Shown here: positions 44,147-52,742 of the stretch, in pieces
Position numbering within the stretch: the first letter of the stretch is position 1
Layout of the letters: each line of letters opens with the position of its first letter
Assembly (NCBI GenBank): GCA_947566645.1
Contig: CANOKL010000017.1
Span: 1-64,000 of the forward strand
Length of the DNA: 64,000 nt
DNA from: an uncultured Lachnospiraceae bacterium
GTDB taxonomy: Bacteria; Bacillota; Clostridia; Lachnospirales; Lachnospiraceae
Direction of reading: 5' to 3'
Position numbers and translations under genes: made by a program
The notes under the pieces: generated by a model
The model's input: only the letters and a program-made list of their open reading frames with translations
Told to the model about the DNA's origin: nothing
The model's database searches: none

Positions 44147-45311
44147 CAGATATTTTGAAGAACTGAAAAAATATGAGGAATTAATCCGGCGTGAAAATAA
44201 AAAGAGCCGCTTTTACAACGGCGTTTTCGACCGGTACGAGTATCCGGTGCTCACCAGGGAGCACATTCCCCTGTATTGGAAATATGACCTGGATGAGGAG
44301 ACAAACCCATTCTTCATGGAGCGCCTGGGGGTCAATGCGGTCATGAACTCCGGGGCAGTTGAACTGAACGGGAAGTTTTACCTGGTAGCCCGGGTGGAGG
44401 GCGCAGACAGGAAATCCTTCTTTGCCGTTGCAGAGAGTGACAACGGGATCTCCGGTTTCCGGTTCTGGGATTATCCGGTTGTGCTGCCGGATACCTGCCC
44501 GGAGGAGACCAATGTCTATGACATGCGTCTGACGAAGCACGAGGATGGCTGGATCTACGGGGTGTTCTGTTCTGAGAGCAAGGATAAGGACGACCCGGAT
44601 CTGTCGGCGGCAGTGGCGGAGGCAGGCATTGTAAGGACAAAGGATCTGAAGTCATGGGAGCGCCTGGACAACCTTACGACACTGCATTCCCCACAACAGA
44701 GAAATGTAGTGCTCCACCCGGAATTTGTAGACGGGAAGTACGCATTTTACACCCGCCCCATGGATGGCTTTATCGAAACCGGAAGCGGCGGCGGAATCGG
44801 CTTCGGGCTCTGCGATGACATAGAGCATGCAGTGATCGGCGAGGAGATTATTATCAGCAGGCGTATATACCACACCCTTACAGAAGCAAAAAACGGCGCG
44901 GGCGCTGTTCCCATAAAAGGTGGGAAATGCTGGATACACATTGCCCACGGCGTGCGGAATACGGCGGCAGGGCTGCGGTATGTGCTGTATGTCTTCGGGA
45001 CAGATCTGAAAGACCCGTCAAAGGTCATCGCCGAGCCATCAGGAGTATTCCTGGTACCTCTCGGAAAAGAGCGCACAGGCGATGTGTCCAATGTGGTATT
45101 TACAAACGGAGCCATTAAAAAAGAGGACGGCACGGTATATATTTATTATGCGTCCAGTGACACACGGATGCATGTGGCGGAGACATCTGTGGAAAAGCTT
45201 GAGGACTATCTTTTCCACACGCCAGAGGATCCCCTGCGTTCGCCTGACTGTGTAAAACAGAGATGTGAGCTGATAGACAAAAACATGGCATTATTAAAAG
45301 AGATGGGATAA
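44136..45311 (+). CDS. GH130 4-O-beta-D-mannosyl-D-glucose phosphorylase
   Basis: A 391-residue GH130 protein of the longer subgroup (GH130_1, mannosylglucose phosphorylase type). Candidate catalytic aspartate D129 lies in NVYDMRLT. Other blocks: [38 protein letters not shown] and GAGAVPIKG. It would yield mannose-1-phosphate and glucose from the epimerised disaccharide. ATG 44136 has CAGGAGG seven bases upstream inside the epimerase gene. Confidence 0.92.
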   Translation: MIHSRYFEELKKYEELIRRENKKSRFYNGVFDRYEYPVLTREHIPLYWKYDLDEETNPFFMERLGVNAVMNSGAVELNGKFYLVARVEGADRKSFFAVAESDNGISGFRFWDYPVVLPDTCPEETNVYDMRLTKHEDGWIYGVFCSESKDKDDPDLSAAVAEAGIVRTKDLKSWERLDNLTTLHSPQQRNVVLHPEFVDGKYAFYTRPMDGFIETGSGGGIGFGLCDDIEHAVIGEEIIISRRIYHTLTEAKNGAGAVPIKGGKCWIHIAHGVRNTAAGLRYVLYVFGTDLKDPSKVIAEPSGVFLVPLGKERTGDVSNVVFTNGAIKKEDGTVYIYYASSDTRMHVAETSVEKLEDYLFHTPEDPLRSPDCVKQRCELIDKNMALLKEMG

Positions 45312-45320
45312 TTACAGTAC

Positions 45321-45348
45321 CTGAGGATCTGTCATGACAGATCCTCAG
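45321..45348. other. Perfect 28-bp palindrome within the mannan operon
   Basis: Arms CTGAGGATCTGTCA and TGACAGATCCTCAG meet without a loop. It lies nine bases after the GH130 stop and 24 bases before the next start. No T-run follows. It may be an mRNA processing or stabilising hairpin, or a protein-binding site. Confidence 0.6.
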
Positions 45349-45372
45349 CCTGCAGGAGGGAGGCCGGGGAGC

Positions 45373-45957
45373 ATGATGAAGAAATGGATTGCGGATATCA
45401 AGGAAAAAACAAAAGATATGGACCGGAGTCAGACGATCGAATATATTTGTAACTATTACTGGTATCACATCCTGCTGGGACTTATCCTTTTAGGGCTTGT
45501 CCTCCTTCTGACCTATCACATCGGGTGGGGAGACCAGAAAAAGGACTTCACCTGTGTGATTGTAAATCAGGAGATTGATTTTTCAAGAGACAGGGAAATC
45601 CGGGAGGGCTTCAGTGAATTTTCCGGGCTGGATCAGAAGAAAATAAACATAGACTCTGATTACCAGATTTCTTATACTGGTAAGGAACTGGAAGGCGTCA
45701 ACGAGAGTTCTTATGAGAAATTTTTCTTCAACTGGTCAGCCGGGGAGACGGATGCCATGATTATACCGGAAAGCTTCTATGAGTACTGTCTTCTGCAGAA
45801 CGGCGAATTTGCAGAGGACAGGATTTATATAAAGGATACCTGGCTTAAGGATATTCTGAGAGACAGTTCAGACGACCCGGTTCTGCTCGTATTTGCAGAA
45901 GAGACAAAGCATAGAGAAAACTGCATTTCGTTTATGGAATTTGTGAAAGGAAGATGA
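45373..45957 (+). CDS. Unknown single-span membrane protein of the mannan operon
   Basis: A 194-residue protein not recognised by name. A basic cytoplasmic start (KKWIADIKEKTKD) is followed by a membrane span at about 32-52 (YHILLGLILLGLVLLLTYHI). The remainder is an acidic external domain of about 140 residues with alpha/beta character and a conserved-looking SAGETDAMIIPESFYEYC segment. ATG 45373 follows GGGGAG; a longer upstream frame would begin inside the palindrome and has no ribosome site. It is directly followed by a YesL gene, a pairing suggesting an accessory role to the sugar importer. Confidence 0.6.
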   Translation: MMKKWIADIKEKTKDMDRSQTIEYICNYYWYHILLGLILLGLVLLLTYHIGWGDQKKDFTCVIVNQEIDFSRDREIREGFSEFSGLDQKKINIDSDYQISYTGKELEGVNESSYEKFFFNWSAGETDAMIIPESFYEYCLLQNGEFAEDRIYIKDTWLKDILRDSSDDPVLLVFAEETKHRENCISFMEFVKGR

Positions 45958-45960
45958 AAG

Positions 45961-46569
45961 ATGATGAAGAAAATGAATATTGAGAATCCATTTTTTGACT
46001 TTATGGGAAGGCTGGCGGACATTGTGCTATTGAACCTGTTGTTTCTTCTGTGTTCCCTGCCGGTTCTTACGATCGGTGCATCCATTGCGGCTCTCTACCA
46101 GTGCTGTGATGATATGGCAGAGGGAACCTTCATCTCATCCTTCCGCAATTTTTCCGGCGCATTCCGGAAGTATCTGAAGGGAAGCGTTAAGGTGTGGCTC
46201 GTGTTTCTCCTTACGGGCTGTCTCTTAATCTTTGATCTTACCTTCCTGGGAGGCGCCGGAGGAAGCGAGTGGAGAATCGTAGGAATTGGCGTGGGATGCC
46301 TTCTTGTATTGTGGGAAATGATTTTCTGCTATATTTTCCCGGTTTTCCTGAAAAGGGGCGGAAGCATGAGAACTATGCTTAGGGAAAGCATGCTTATGGC
46401 AATGCGGAATTTTCAGTATACACTGGTGATGGCAGTGATCAATATCATCCCCCCTGCCTGCTTCATACTGGGCGGAGGAGCGCTGGTCAATGCGGTTCCT
46501 CTGTATCTGATCTTCGGCTTCGGGCTTACGGCATTTGTGAACACATATTTTTTAAGAAGATGCGTGTGA
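45961..46569 (+). CDS. YesL family (DUF624) membrane protein
   Basis: A 202-residue protein with five hydrophobic segments and the DUF624/YesL N-terminus (ENPFFDFMGRLADIVLLNLLFLLCSLPV). Members accompany CUT1 sugar importers in many Firmicutes, but their function is not established. It starts three bases after the preceding membrane gene. Confidence 0.85.
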   Translation: MMKKMNIENPFFDFMGRLADIVLLNLLFLLCSLPVLTIGASIAALYQCCDDMAEGTFISSFRNFSGAFRKYLKGSVKVWLVFLLTGCLLIFDLTFLGGAGGSEWRIVGIGVGCLLVLWEMIFCYIFPVFLKRGGSMRTMLRESMLMAMRNFQYTLVMAVINIIPPACFILGGGALVNAVPLYLIFGFGLTAFVNTYFLRRCV

Positions 46570-46671
46570 GAATTCGCTGCGAGACTCGGACAATTGTCTG
46601 CCAGGCCGCAACGAGGACCCGGACAAAACGGATGAAAAGAGACTGGGATCTGATTTGAAAAGGAGAGTAAA

Positions 46672-48390
46672 ATGGACAGGAAAAAACTATACGAATTTTG
46701 GTGCAGTGATCCGTATTTTGATGCGGCAGCACAGGAAGAGCTAAGAGGGATCGCAGATGACGAGAAGGAGATCAGCGAGCGGTTCTATAAGGACCTGGAA
46801 TTTGGGACCGGGGGGCTAAGAGGAATTATCGGAGCCGGGACAAACCGTATGAATATCTATACGGTAAGGAAGGCAACCCAGGGGCTTGCCAATTACATCT
46901 TAAAGGAACATGCCCAGGACAAAGGAATTGCCATTGCCTTTGACTCCCGGAATCTGTCCCGGGAGTTTGCCGAGGAGACGGCCCTGTGTATGGCGGCAAA
47001 TGGGATCAGGGCATATATTTTCCCGACACTTAAGCCCACGTCCATGCTGTCTTTTGCACTCCGTGAGCTTGGATGTACGGCAGGAGTCGTAATCACCGCA
47101 AGCCACAACCCCGCAGAATACAACGGCTACAAAGTATACTGGGAGGACGGCGCACAGATTACCGCGCCCAGGGATCAGGAGATCATCTCAGAGGTGAATG
47201 CCATTACAGATTACGCGTCCGTAAAGACTATGAGCCGGGAGGAGGCACAGGAGAAAGGCCTCTATGAGGTAATCGGACCTGAGATGGACGATCAATATAT
47301 GGAAGCCCTAAAGAGCCTGGTGCTTTTCCCGGAGACCGTAAGGGAGCAGGGGGAGAAGCTTACCATCGTCTATACACCGCTGCACGGAACGGGAAATCTT
47401 CCAGTAAGAAGGATTTTAAAAGAGCTTGGCTTTGAAAAGGTCTACGTGGTAGAAGAGCAGGAACAGCCGGACGGAAACTTCCCGACCGTCTCCTACCCCA
47501 ACCCGGAAGACAAAGATGCATTTTCACTGGCTCTGAAGCTTGCAGAAAAGGTGGATGCAGACCTGGTTCTTGCCACAGACCCGGATGCAGACAGACTTGG
47601 AATCTTCGCAAAGGACACAGACGGCGGATATCAGAGCTTCAATGGAAATATGTCCGGCATGCTCATTATGGAATATCTGCTGTCCGGCAGAAAGAGCCTG
47701 GGAAGGCTTCCAAAAAACAGCGCGGTTGTTACAACTATTGTCTCAGGAAAGATGTCAGAGCGGATTGCCCGCGCCTACGGTGTGGAGCTGATTCAGACAC
47801 TGACCGGATTCAAATACATCGGGGAGCAGATCAAATTCTTCGAACAGACAGGCTCCCATGAATTTATTTTCGGCTATGAGGAAAGCTATGGATGCCTGGA
47901 AGGGACACATGCCCGGGATAAAGACGCAGTAGTTGCAGTCATGGCACTGTGCGAGGCGGCTGCTTATTATAAAAAGCAGGGGATCACGCTCTGTGAGCAG
48001 ATGGAGCACCTTTTCCAAAAATACGGTTATTACAAGGAAGATCTGTGCACCGTCACCCTGAAAGGACAGGAGGGCGCAGGAAGGATCCGGGCGATTATGG
48101 AAAAGATCCGTGAGAATGTGCCTGTCACCATCGGCGCAAGAAAGGTCCGCGCATTCCGGGACTACGCTGCAGGAACCATAAAGAACCTGGAGGATGGCAC
48201 TGTCACAGAAACCGGGCTTCCGAAGTCAGATGTCCTGTATTTTGAATTTGACCAGGATGCATGGTGCTGTGTCAGACCCTCCGGCACAGAGCCTAAGATC
48301 AAATTCTATGTAGGAGTAAGAGGGACAGATGGGGCGGATGCCGAAACACAGCTTCAGGAGCTGATGCAGGCAGTGACAGCGCTGGTATAG
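46672..48390 (+). CDS. Alpha-phosphohexomutase (phosphoglucomutase/phosphomannomutase)
   Basis: A 572-residue alpha-D-phosphohexomutase of the PgcA type. Catalytic phosphoserine S144 in ITASHNPAEYNGYK; metal loop DPDADRLG; sugar loop GYEESYG; phosphate loop RPSGTEPKIKFY. In this operon it should turn mannose-1-phosphate released by the GH130 enzymes into mannose-6-phosphate, and may also handle glucose-1-phosphate from the GH94 enzymes. AAAGGAGA precedes the start. Confidence 0.93.
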   Translation: MDRKKLYEFWCSDPYFDAAAQEELRGIADDEKEISERFYKDLEFGTGGLRGIIGAGTNRMNIYTVRKATQGLANYILKEHAQDKGIAIAFDSRNLSREFAEETALCMAANGIRAYIFPTLKPTSMLSFALRELGCTAGVVITASHNPAEYNGYKVYWEDGAQITAPRDQEIISEVNAITDYASVKTMSREEAQEKGLYEVIGPEMDDQYMEALKSLVLFPETVREQGEKLTIVYTPLHGTGNLPVRRILKELGFEKVYVVEEQEQPDGNFPTVSYPNPEDKDAFSLALKLAEKVDADLVLATDPDADRLGIFAKDTDGGYQSFNGNMSGMLIMEYLLSGRKSLGRLPKNSAVVTTIVSGKMSERIARAYGVELIQTLTGFKYIGEQIKFFEQTGSHEFIFGYEESYGCLEGTHARDKDAVVAVMALCEAAAYYKKQGITLCEQMEHLFQKYGYYKEDLCTVTLKGQEGAGRIRAIMEKIRENVPVTIGARKVRAFRDYAAGTIKNLEDGTVTETGLPKSDVLYFEFDQDAWCCVRPSGTEPKIKFYVGVRGTDGADAETQLQELMQAVTALV

Positions 48391-48434
48391 CATCGGATCA
48401 GATATAAAAAGGAAAAAGGCAGGAATGACAAATC

Positions 48435-50297
48435 ATGGCATTATTAAAATTAGCACCAGGCTTTAAGGATTACCTCTGGGGAGGCCGCCGCCTGGTGGAG
48501 GAATATCATAAGCAATATGAAGGCGATGTACTGGCAGAAAGCTGGGAACTTTCCTGCCACCCAGACGGACCTTCGAAGATTACAAATGGAAGTTATGCAG
48601 GAAAGACCCTGCAGGAATACATTGATCAGGAAGGAAGAGAGGTGCTGGGAACCCATTGCCGGAGATTCCGGGATTTCCCCATACTCGCGAAATTCATTGA
48701 CGCAAAAGACAACCTGTCCATACAGGTGCATCCCAATAACCGGTACGCCCTGAAAAATGAGGGACAGTACGGAAAGACGGAGATGTGGTACGTCATGGAT
48801 GCCGGAAAAGATGCCTATCTTTACTATGGCTTCAAAACTGAGATCAGCAAAGAAGAATTCGAAAAAAGGATTCAGGAGGACACTCTTCTGGAGGTGCTTA
48901 ATGCAGTCCCAGTACAGAAAGGGGATGTCCTGTTCATTGAATCCGGAACCATCCACGCAATCGGAAAAGACATTCTCATCGCCGAGATCCAGCAGAATTC
49001 CAACGTAACCTACCGTGTATATGATTACGGAAGAGTGGGAAAGGACGGGAAAAAGCGAGATTTACACATTGAAAAGGCGCTGGCAGTCACCAACCGCGTT
49101 CCCATCATAAGGGATAAGAGCAGCTACCCCCATGTGGCAGACTGCGACTATTTTACCGTAGACAAACTGAACCTGGACGGCAGGGTCATGAAACGCATGG
49201 AAGGCTTCGTGTCAGAAGAATCATTTGCCAGTATCCTGATCCTGGACGGAGAAGGAAAAATCACCATGGGGGAAGAAGAACTTCCCTATCAGAAAGGCGA
49301 CAGCTTCTTCCTGAGTGCCGGGAGCGGAACCTATCAGATAGAAGGCATCTGCGATGCCCTTGTCACCACCATCCGGGAGAAAGCAGCCCCCGTCCGCATC
49401 GGAATTGACATGGGAAGCACCCGGACAAGAATAGGCCTCGTAGATGTCCATCAGAAGCTTTTAGCATCCACAGAGATTCCCACAGACACCTCCTGCGAAC
49501 CCGGAAAAGCAATTCAAAAAATAGCAGAAGCCGCACTTGCCCTTTTGGAGCAGCAGAAAATTCCCATGGACCAGTGCGTTGGCGCAGGAATCGGCGTACC
49601 GGGAACCATAGACCGGAAGGCAGGAATCGTACGCTACTCCAACAATATCCGCTGGGAGCAGGTAAAGCTGAAAGAAGAGCTGGGAGCCTGGCTCCCCATC
49701 CCCATAAGCATTGCAAACAATGCGGACTGCGCAGCCTTCGGTGAGGCAGTGGCAGGCGCCGGAAAAGAATGCCAGGATGTAGTCATGCTCACAATCGGCG
49801 CCGGTGTAGGCGGCGGCATCATCCTGGACGGCGAGATCTATCAGGGCAAAGGAATCGGCGGAAGCGAACTGGGACATATGGTAATCGTAGAAGACGGCAA
49901 AGACTGCACCTGCGGCCGCAAGGGCTGCCTGGAAGCCTATGCCTCCCTCACCGCTCTCCAGAAAGCAGCAGAAGCCGCCACCAGACAGAATCTCACCCCG
50001 GAAGAAATCTTCCAGGGTGCAGCACAAGGCAATCAGGCACTCAGAAAAGTAACAGAAGACTACACCCGCAAGCTAGGCACAGGAATCGTCAATATCGTCA
50101 ACATCTTCCGTCCCCAGTTAGTCATCCTTGGAGGCAGCATATCCGCCTGGGGCGGCATGCTCCTTGTTCCCCTCCAGGAACAAATCGAAAAAGACTGCTT
50201 CGGCGGTAAGCAGGGAGAAATCCCTAAGATCGAGATGGCGGCGCTTGGAAAAGAGGCCGGGATGATCGGGGCAGCTTTGGGGACGGGGCATTTCTAA
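48435..50297 (+). CDS. Fused mannose-6-phosphate isomerase and ROK sugar kinase
   Basis: A 620-residue two-domain enzyme. Residues 1 to about 315 are a class I mannose-6-phosphate isomerase of the short Firmicute type (KDYLWGGRRL, IQVHPNN, KTEMWYV, and SGTIHAIG with zinc ligands). Residues about 320-620 are a ROK kinase: ATP loop IGIDMGSTRTRIG (from 322), GVPGTID, the ELGH motif and zinc motif CTCGRKGCLEAY. It would phosphorylate free mannose (or glucose) and isomerise mannose-6-phosphate to fructose-6-phosphate. The C-terminal GTGHF and stop come from the palindromic repeat. There is no stop or frameshift between domains. Last gene of the mannan operon. Confidence 0.9.
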   Translation: MALLKLAPGFKDYLWGGRRLVEEYHKQYEGDVLAESWELSCHPDGPSKITNGSYAGKTLQEYIDQEGREVLGTHCRRFRDFPILAKFIDAKDNLSIQVHPNNRYALKNEGQYGKTEMWYVMDAGKDAYLYYGFKTEISKEEFEKRIQEDTLLEVLNAVPVQKGDVLFIESGTIHAIGKDILIAEIQQNSNVTYRVYDYGRVGKDGKKRDLHIEKALAVTNRVPIIRDKSSYPHVADCDYFTVDKLNLDGRVMKRMEGFVSEESFASILILDGEGKITMGEEELPYQKGDSFFLSAGSGTYQIEGICDALVTTIREKAAPVRIGIDMGSTRTRIGLVDVHQKLLASTEIPTDTSCEPGKAIQKIAEAALALLEQQKIPMDQCVGAGIGVPGTIDRKAGIVRYSNNIRWEQVKLKEELGAWLPIPISIANNADCAAFGEAVAGAGKECQDVVMLTIGAGVGGGIILDGEIYQGKGIGGSELGHMVIVEDGKDCTCGRKGCLEAYASLTALQKAAEAATRQNLTPEEIFQGAAQGNQALRKVTEDYTRKLGTGIVNIVNIFRPQLVILGGSISAWGGMLLVPLQEQIEKDCFGGKQGEIPKIEMAALGKEAGMIGAALGTGHF

Positions 50298-50314
50298 AAA
50301 TGCCCCGTCCCAAA
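50276..50314. repeat. GTGHF palindromic repeat, copy 5
   Basis: TTTGGGGACGGGGCATTT and AAATGCCCCGTCCCAAA around a short CTAA centre. It encodes the final GTGHF-stop of the isomerase/kinase fusion and probably terminates the mannan operon and the convergent araC gene. Confidence 0.85.
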
Positions 50315-50343
50315 TTGAAAATGGGGTGTCCCTTTTGCTGCCG

Positions 50344-51252
50344 TTAATCAAAATGTGTCTTTAAATACGAGATTTTCTCCAACCTGTATTCGTTTGGACT
50401 CATGAGGTAATATTGTTTGAATTTTCGGCAAAAGTATCCGGAACTTGTAAATCCTGTTTCTGCTGCAATAGAAGAAACAGATTTTTGAGTTGTATAGAGT
50501 AGTTCGGCAGCCTGTGCCAGCCTGTGCCTGATGAGATACGCTACTGGGGAAGTGTGGATGCCCGACTGGAAAATATGTAAAGCCCCGCTTTTGCTGATGG
50601 AAGCGGATGCTGCAATCATATCAAGAGTAACCGGCTCCATATAGTGGTCATGGATGTACTGCATCATAGTCTGCAGCCTTGCCTGTTTGTGGTCTAAACG
50701 GTGGAGGCTGTCAGAATGGGAATCCATGCTTAAATGTCCTGATAATATTTCCCAGATCTGAAAAAGAAGCTGAATGGTACATAGTTCATTATTTTGCCCC
50801 GATTCCTGAATGGCAAAGACTTGTGACAATAACTGCAGGACTTGGTTCTGCCACGATGTATGCGGAGAAAAAATCTGGTAAGGAACAGATGACTTTATAA
50901 TGGGGCTGATATATTTTTCATAAATAAGACTCTTTTCAGGCGCTAACAGGGTTGGAGAAAAAACAATATTAGGTATGAATGTGTTACATTGTGTCTCAAA
51001 GCGGTGGAGAATACCGCTGTTGATAAATATGCCGCAGCCTTCAGGCAGGTCTATTCTGTCTGTTCCTGCAAGGCAGAGTGCAGAGCCATTGGCGACAAAG
51101 AGGAATTCCAGTTCACTGTGCCAGTGCCAGTCAATCCGGTGGAAGTCAAACTGCCAGAGATTTTCAGGATAGTATGCAAAAGGATAACTGCTGTTTCCGT
51201 GCCGGATGGTTTCCCGCAGCGTCTCATCTGTAGTAATCTTATAAAAGTCCAT
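50344..51252 (-). CDS. AraC family transcriptional regulator with cupin sensor
   Basis: A 302-residue regulator: N-terminal cupin-like domain with histidines (IDWHWHSELEFLFV) and C-terminal AraC helix-turn-helix pair (VTLDMIAASASISKSGALHIFQ, then SVSSIAAETGFTSSGYFCRKFKQ) at about 200-290. It diverges from the MFS gene and probably controls it. A GAGGGA site precedes the start. Confidence 0.85.
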   Translation of the reverse strand: MDFYKITTDETLRETIRHGNSSYPFAYYPENLWQFDFHRIDWHWHSELEFLFVANGSALCLAGTDRIDLPEGCGIFINSGILHRFETQCNTFIPNIVFSPTLLAPEKSLIYEKYISPIIKSSVPYQIFSPHTSWQNQVLQLLSQVFAIQESGQNNELCTIQLLFQIWEILSGHLSMDSHSDSLHRLDHKQARLQTMMQYIHDHYMEPVTLDMIAASASISKSGALHIFQSGIHTSPVAYLIRHRLAQAAELLYTTQKSVSSIAAETGFTSSGYFCRKFKQYYLMSPNEYRLEKISYLKTHFD

Positions 51253-51347
51253 AGAACATCCCTCTTCATATAAAAATCAGATTTGTGATATTGTACCATA
51301 AATATGCGATTATGTGCAATGATCTGGTGCGGATTATAAGATATAAT

Positions 51348-51493
51348 GTTACTATTCACGGGTCAGGAATGCGCTGAACTGCGCATTCCGTGAGAACATG
51401 ATGCAGGAGTGAGGGGCGGTTTTTGCGTAGCAAAACTCTAAATACCGCCCCGAATCGTTACTATGAGCGGACGGTTAGTCCGTGAATAGTAAC
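51348..51493. repeat. Multi-stem mobile repeat, copy 2 (146 bp, 8-bp target duplication)
   Basis: Same length and almost the same sequence as copy 1, with substitutions mainly in hairpin loops. Flanked by GATATAAT on both sides (51340-51347 and 51494-51501). The duplicated flank contains TATAAT, so the insertion placed a -10-like box on each side of the element, 31 bases before the MFS start. Right-end submodule at 51457-51493. Confidence 0.9.
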
Positions 51494-51524
51494 GATATAA
51501 TCTCACCTATCAGGAGGTATCGAA

Positions 51525-52700
51525 ATGGAAAAACAATATAATAAAACGATTACGGCCTGCTTTGTGGGATATATCGTACAGGCTGTAGTCAACAATTTTG
51601 CCCCGTTGCTGTTTTTATTCTTTCAAAAAAGCTATCATATCCCGCTTTCCCAGATCACGCTGCTGGTAACTTTTAATTTTGGAATCCAGCTATTGGTGGA
51701 TCTTCTTTCAGTCGGATTTATAGACCGGATAGGGTACCGCGCATCCATGGTTATGGCCCATGCTTTATCGGCTGCAGGACTGGTTCTTCTTACCGTCTTA
51801 CCAGATGTTTTACCGTCTCCATTTGTGGGGATTCTGATTGCTGTAATGATTTACGCCGTTGGCGGCGGACTCCTGGAAGTTCTCGTCAGCCCGGTCATGG
51901 AGGCATGCCCTTCCGACAATAAGGAGAAGGCAATGAGTATGCTCCATTCTTTTTATTGCTGGGGGCATGCAGGGGTGGTACTTATATCAACATTGTTTTT
52001 TTATGTGGCCGGTATAGAGAACTGGAGGATATTGGCAATTATCTGGGCGCTTATCCCTGTTGAAAATGCTTTTGTGTTTGCCAGAGTCCCCATTGCGCCG
52101 TTGATTGAGGACGGTGAGGCAGGAATGGGATTAAAGGAATTGTTCCGGATGAAAGTATTCTGGATTTTGCTGGTAATGATGATATGCGCAGGGGCAAGTG
52201 AGCAGTCAGTCAGCCAATGGGCGTCTACCTTTGCAGAAAAAGGCCTTGGGATTTCCAAGACTGCAGGTGATCTGGCAGGACCGATGGCGTTTGCGGTTCT
52301 GATGGGGACGTCAAGATTGTTTTATGGCAGATATGGGGAACGTATACATTTGGAGCACTTTATGGTTTACAGCAGTCTTTTGTGCATACTGTCTTATCTG
52401 GGAATTTCCATTATCCCGATTCCGCAGCTTAGTCTGGCAGCCTGTGCTGTCTGTGGGCTGTCAGTTGGAATTATGTGGCCGGGAACCTTCAGCAAGGCAG
52501 CGGCAGCTTTACCAAAAGGCGGGACCGCTATGTTTGCACTATTGGCTTTGGGCGGGGATATAGGCTGTTCGGGAGGCCCCACGCTGGTTGGTATGGTATC
52601 AGGAGCATTTGGGGATAACCTGAAGATGGGGGTTCTGGCAGGTATCATTTTCCCGGTGCTGTTACTTATGGGAATTATCCTTTGCAAGAAAAATATGTAA
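51525..52700 (+). CDS. MFS transporter, FucP/sugar-type
   Basis: A 391-residue major facilitator with about twelve membrane segments and the loop 2-3 motif DRIGYRASM. The pattern resembles the FucP-like sugar transporters (GGGLLEVLVSPVMEACP segment). Substrate unknown; the divergent AraC gene suggests a carbohydrate or related inducer. TCAGGAGG precedes the start. The stop borders the palindromic repeat. Confidence 0.85.
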   Translation: MEKQYNKTITACFVGYIVQAVVNNFAPLLFLFFQKSYHIPLSQITLLVTFNFGIQLLVDLLSVGFIDRIGYRASMVMAHALSAAGLVLLTVLPDVLPSPFVGILIAVMIYAVGGGLLEVLVSPVMEACPSDNKEKAMSMLHSFYCWGHAGVVLISTLFFYVAGIENWRILAIIWALIPVENAFVFARVPIAPLIEDGEAGMGLKELFRMKVFWILLVMMICAGASEQSVSQWASTFAEKGLGISKTAGDLAGPMAFAVLMGTSRLFYGRYGERIHLEHFMVYSSLLCILSYLGISIIPIPQLSLAACAVCGLSVGIMWPGTFSKAAAALPKGGTAMFALLALGGDIGCSGGPTLVGMVSGAFGDNLKMGVLAGIIFPVLLLMGIILCKKNM

Positions 52701-52742
52701 ATTGGGGACGGGGCATTTTTAAAAATGCCCCGTCCCCAATTT
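52699..52742. repeat. GTGHF palindromic repeat, copy 6 (perfect 44 bp)
   Basis: A perfect palindrome with arm AAATTGGGGACGGGGCATTT plus TT. It lies between the convergent MFS and ROK genes. It encodes GTGHF-stop of the ROK gene on the minus strand, while the MFS stop is at its edge. Expected to terminate both transcripts. Confidence 0.88.

Noticed and set aside
2954-52742. Palindromes as CRISPR or integron-type arrays
   Set aside because: They are single copies dispersed at gene ends, with no regular spacing or spacers.
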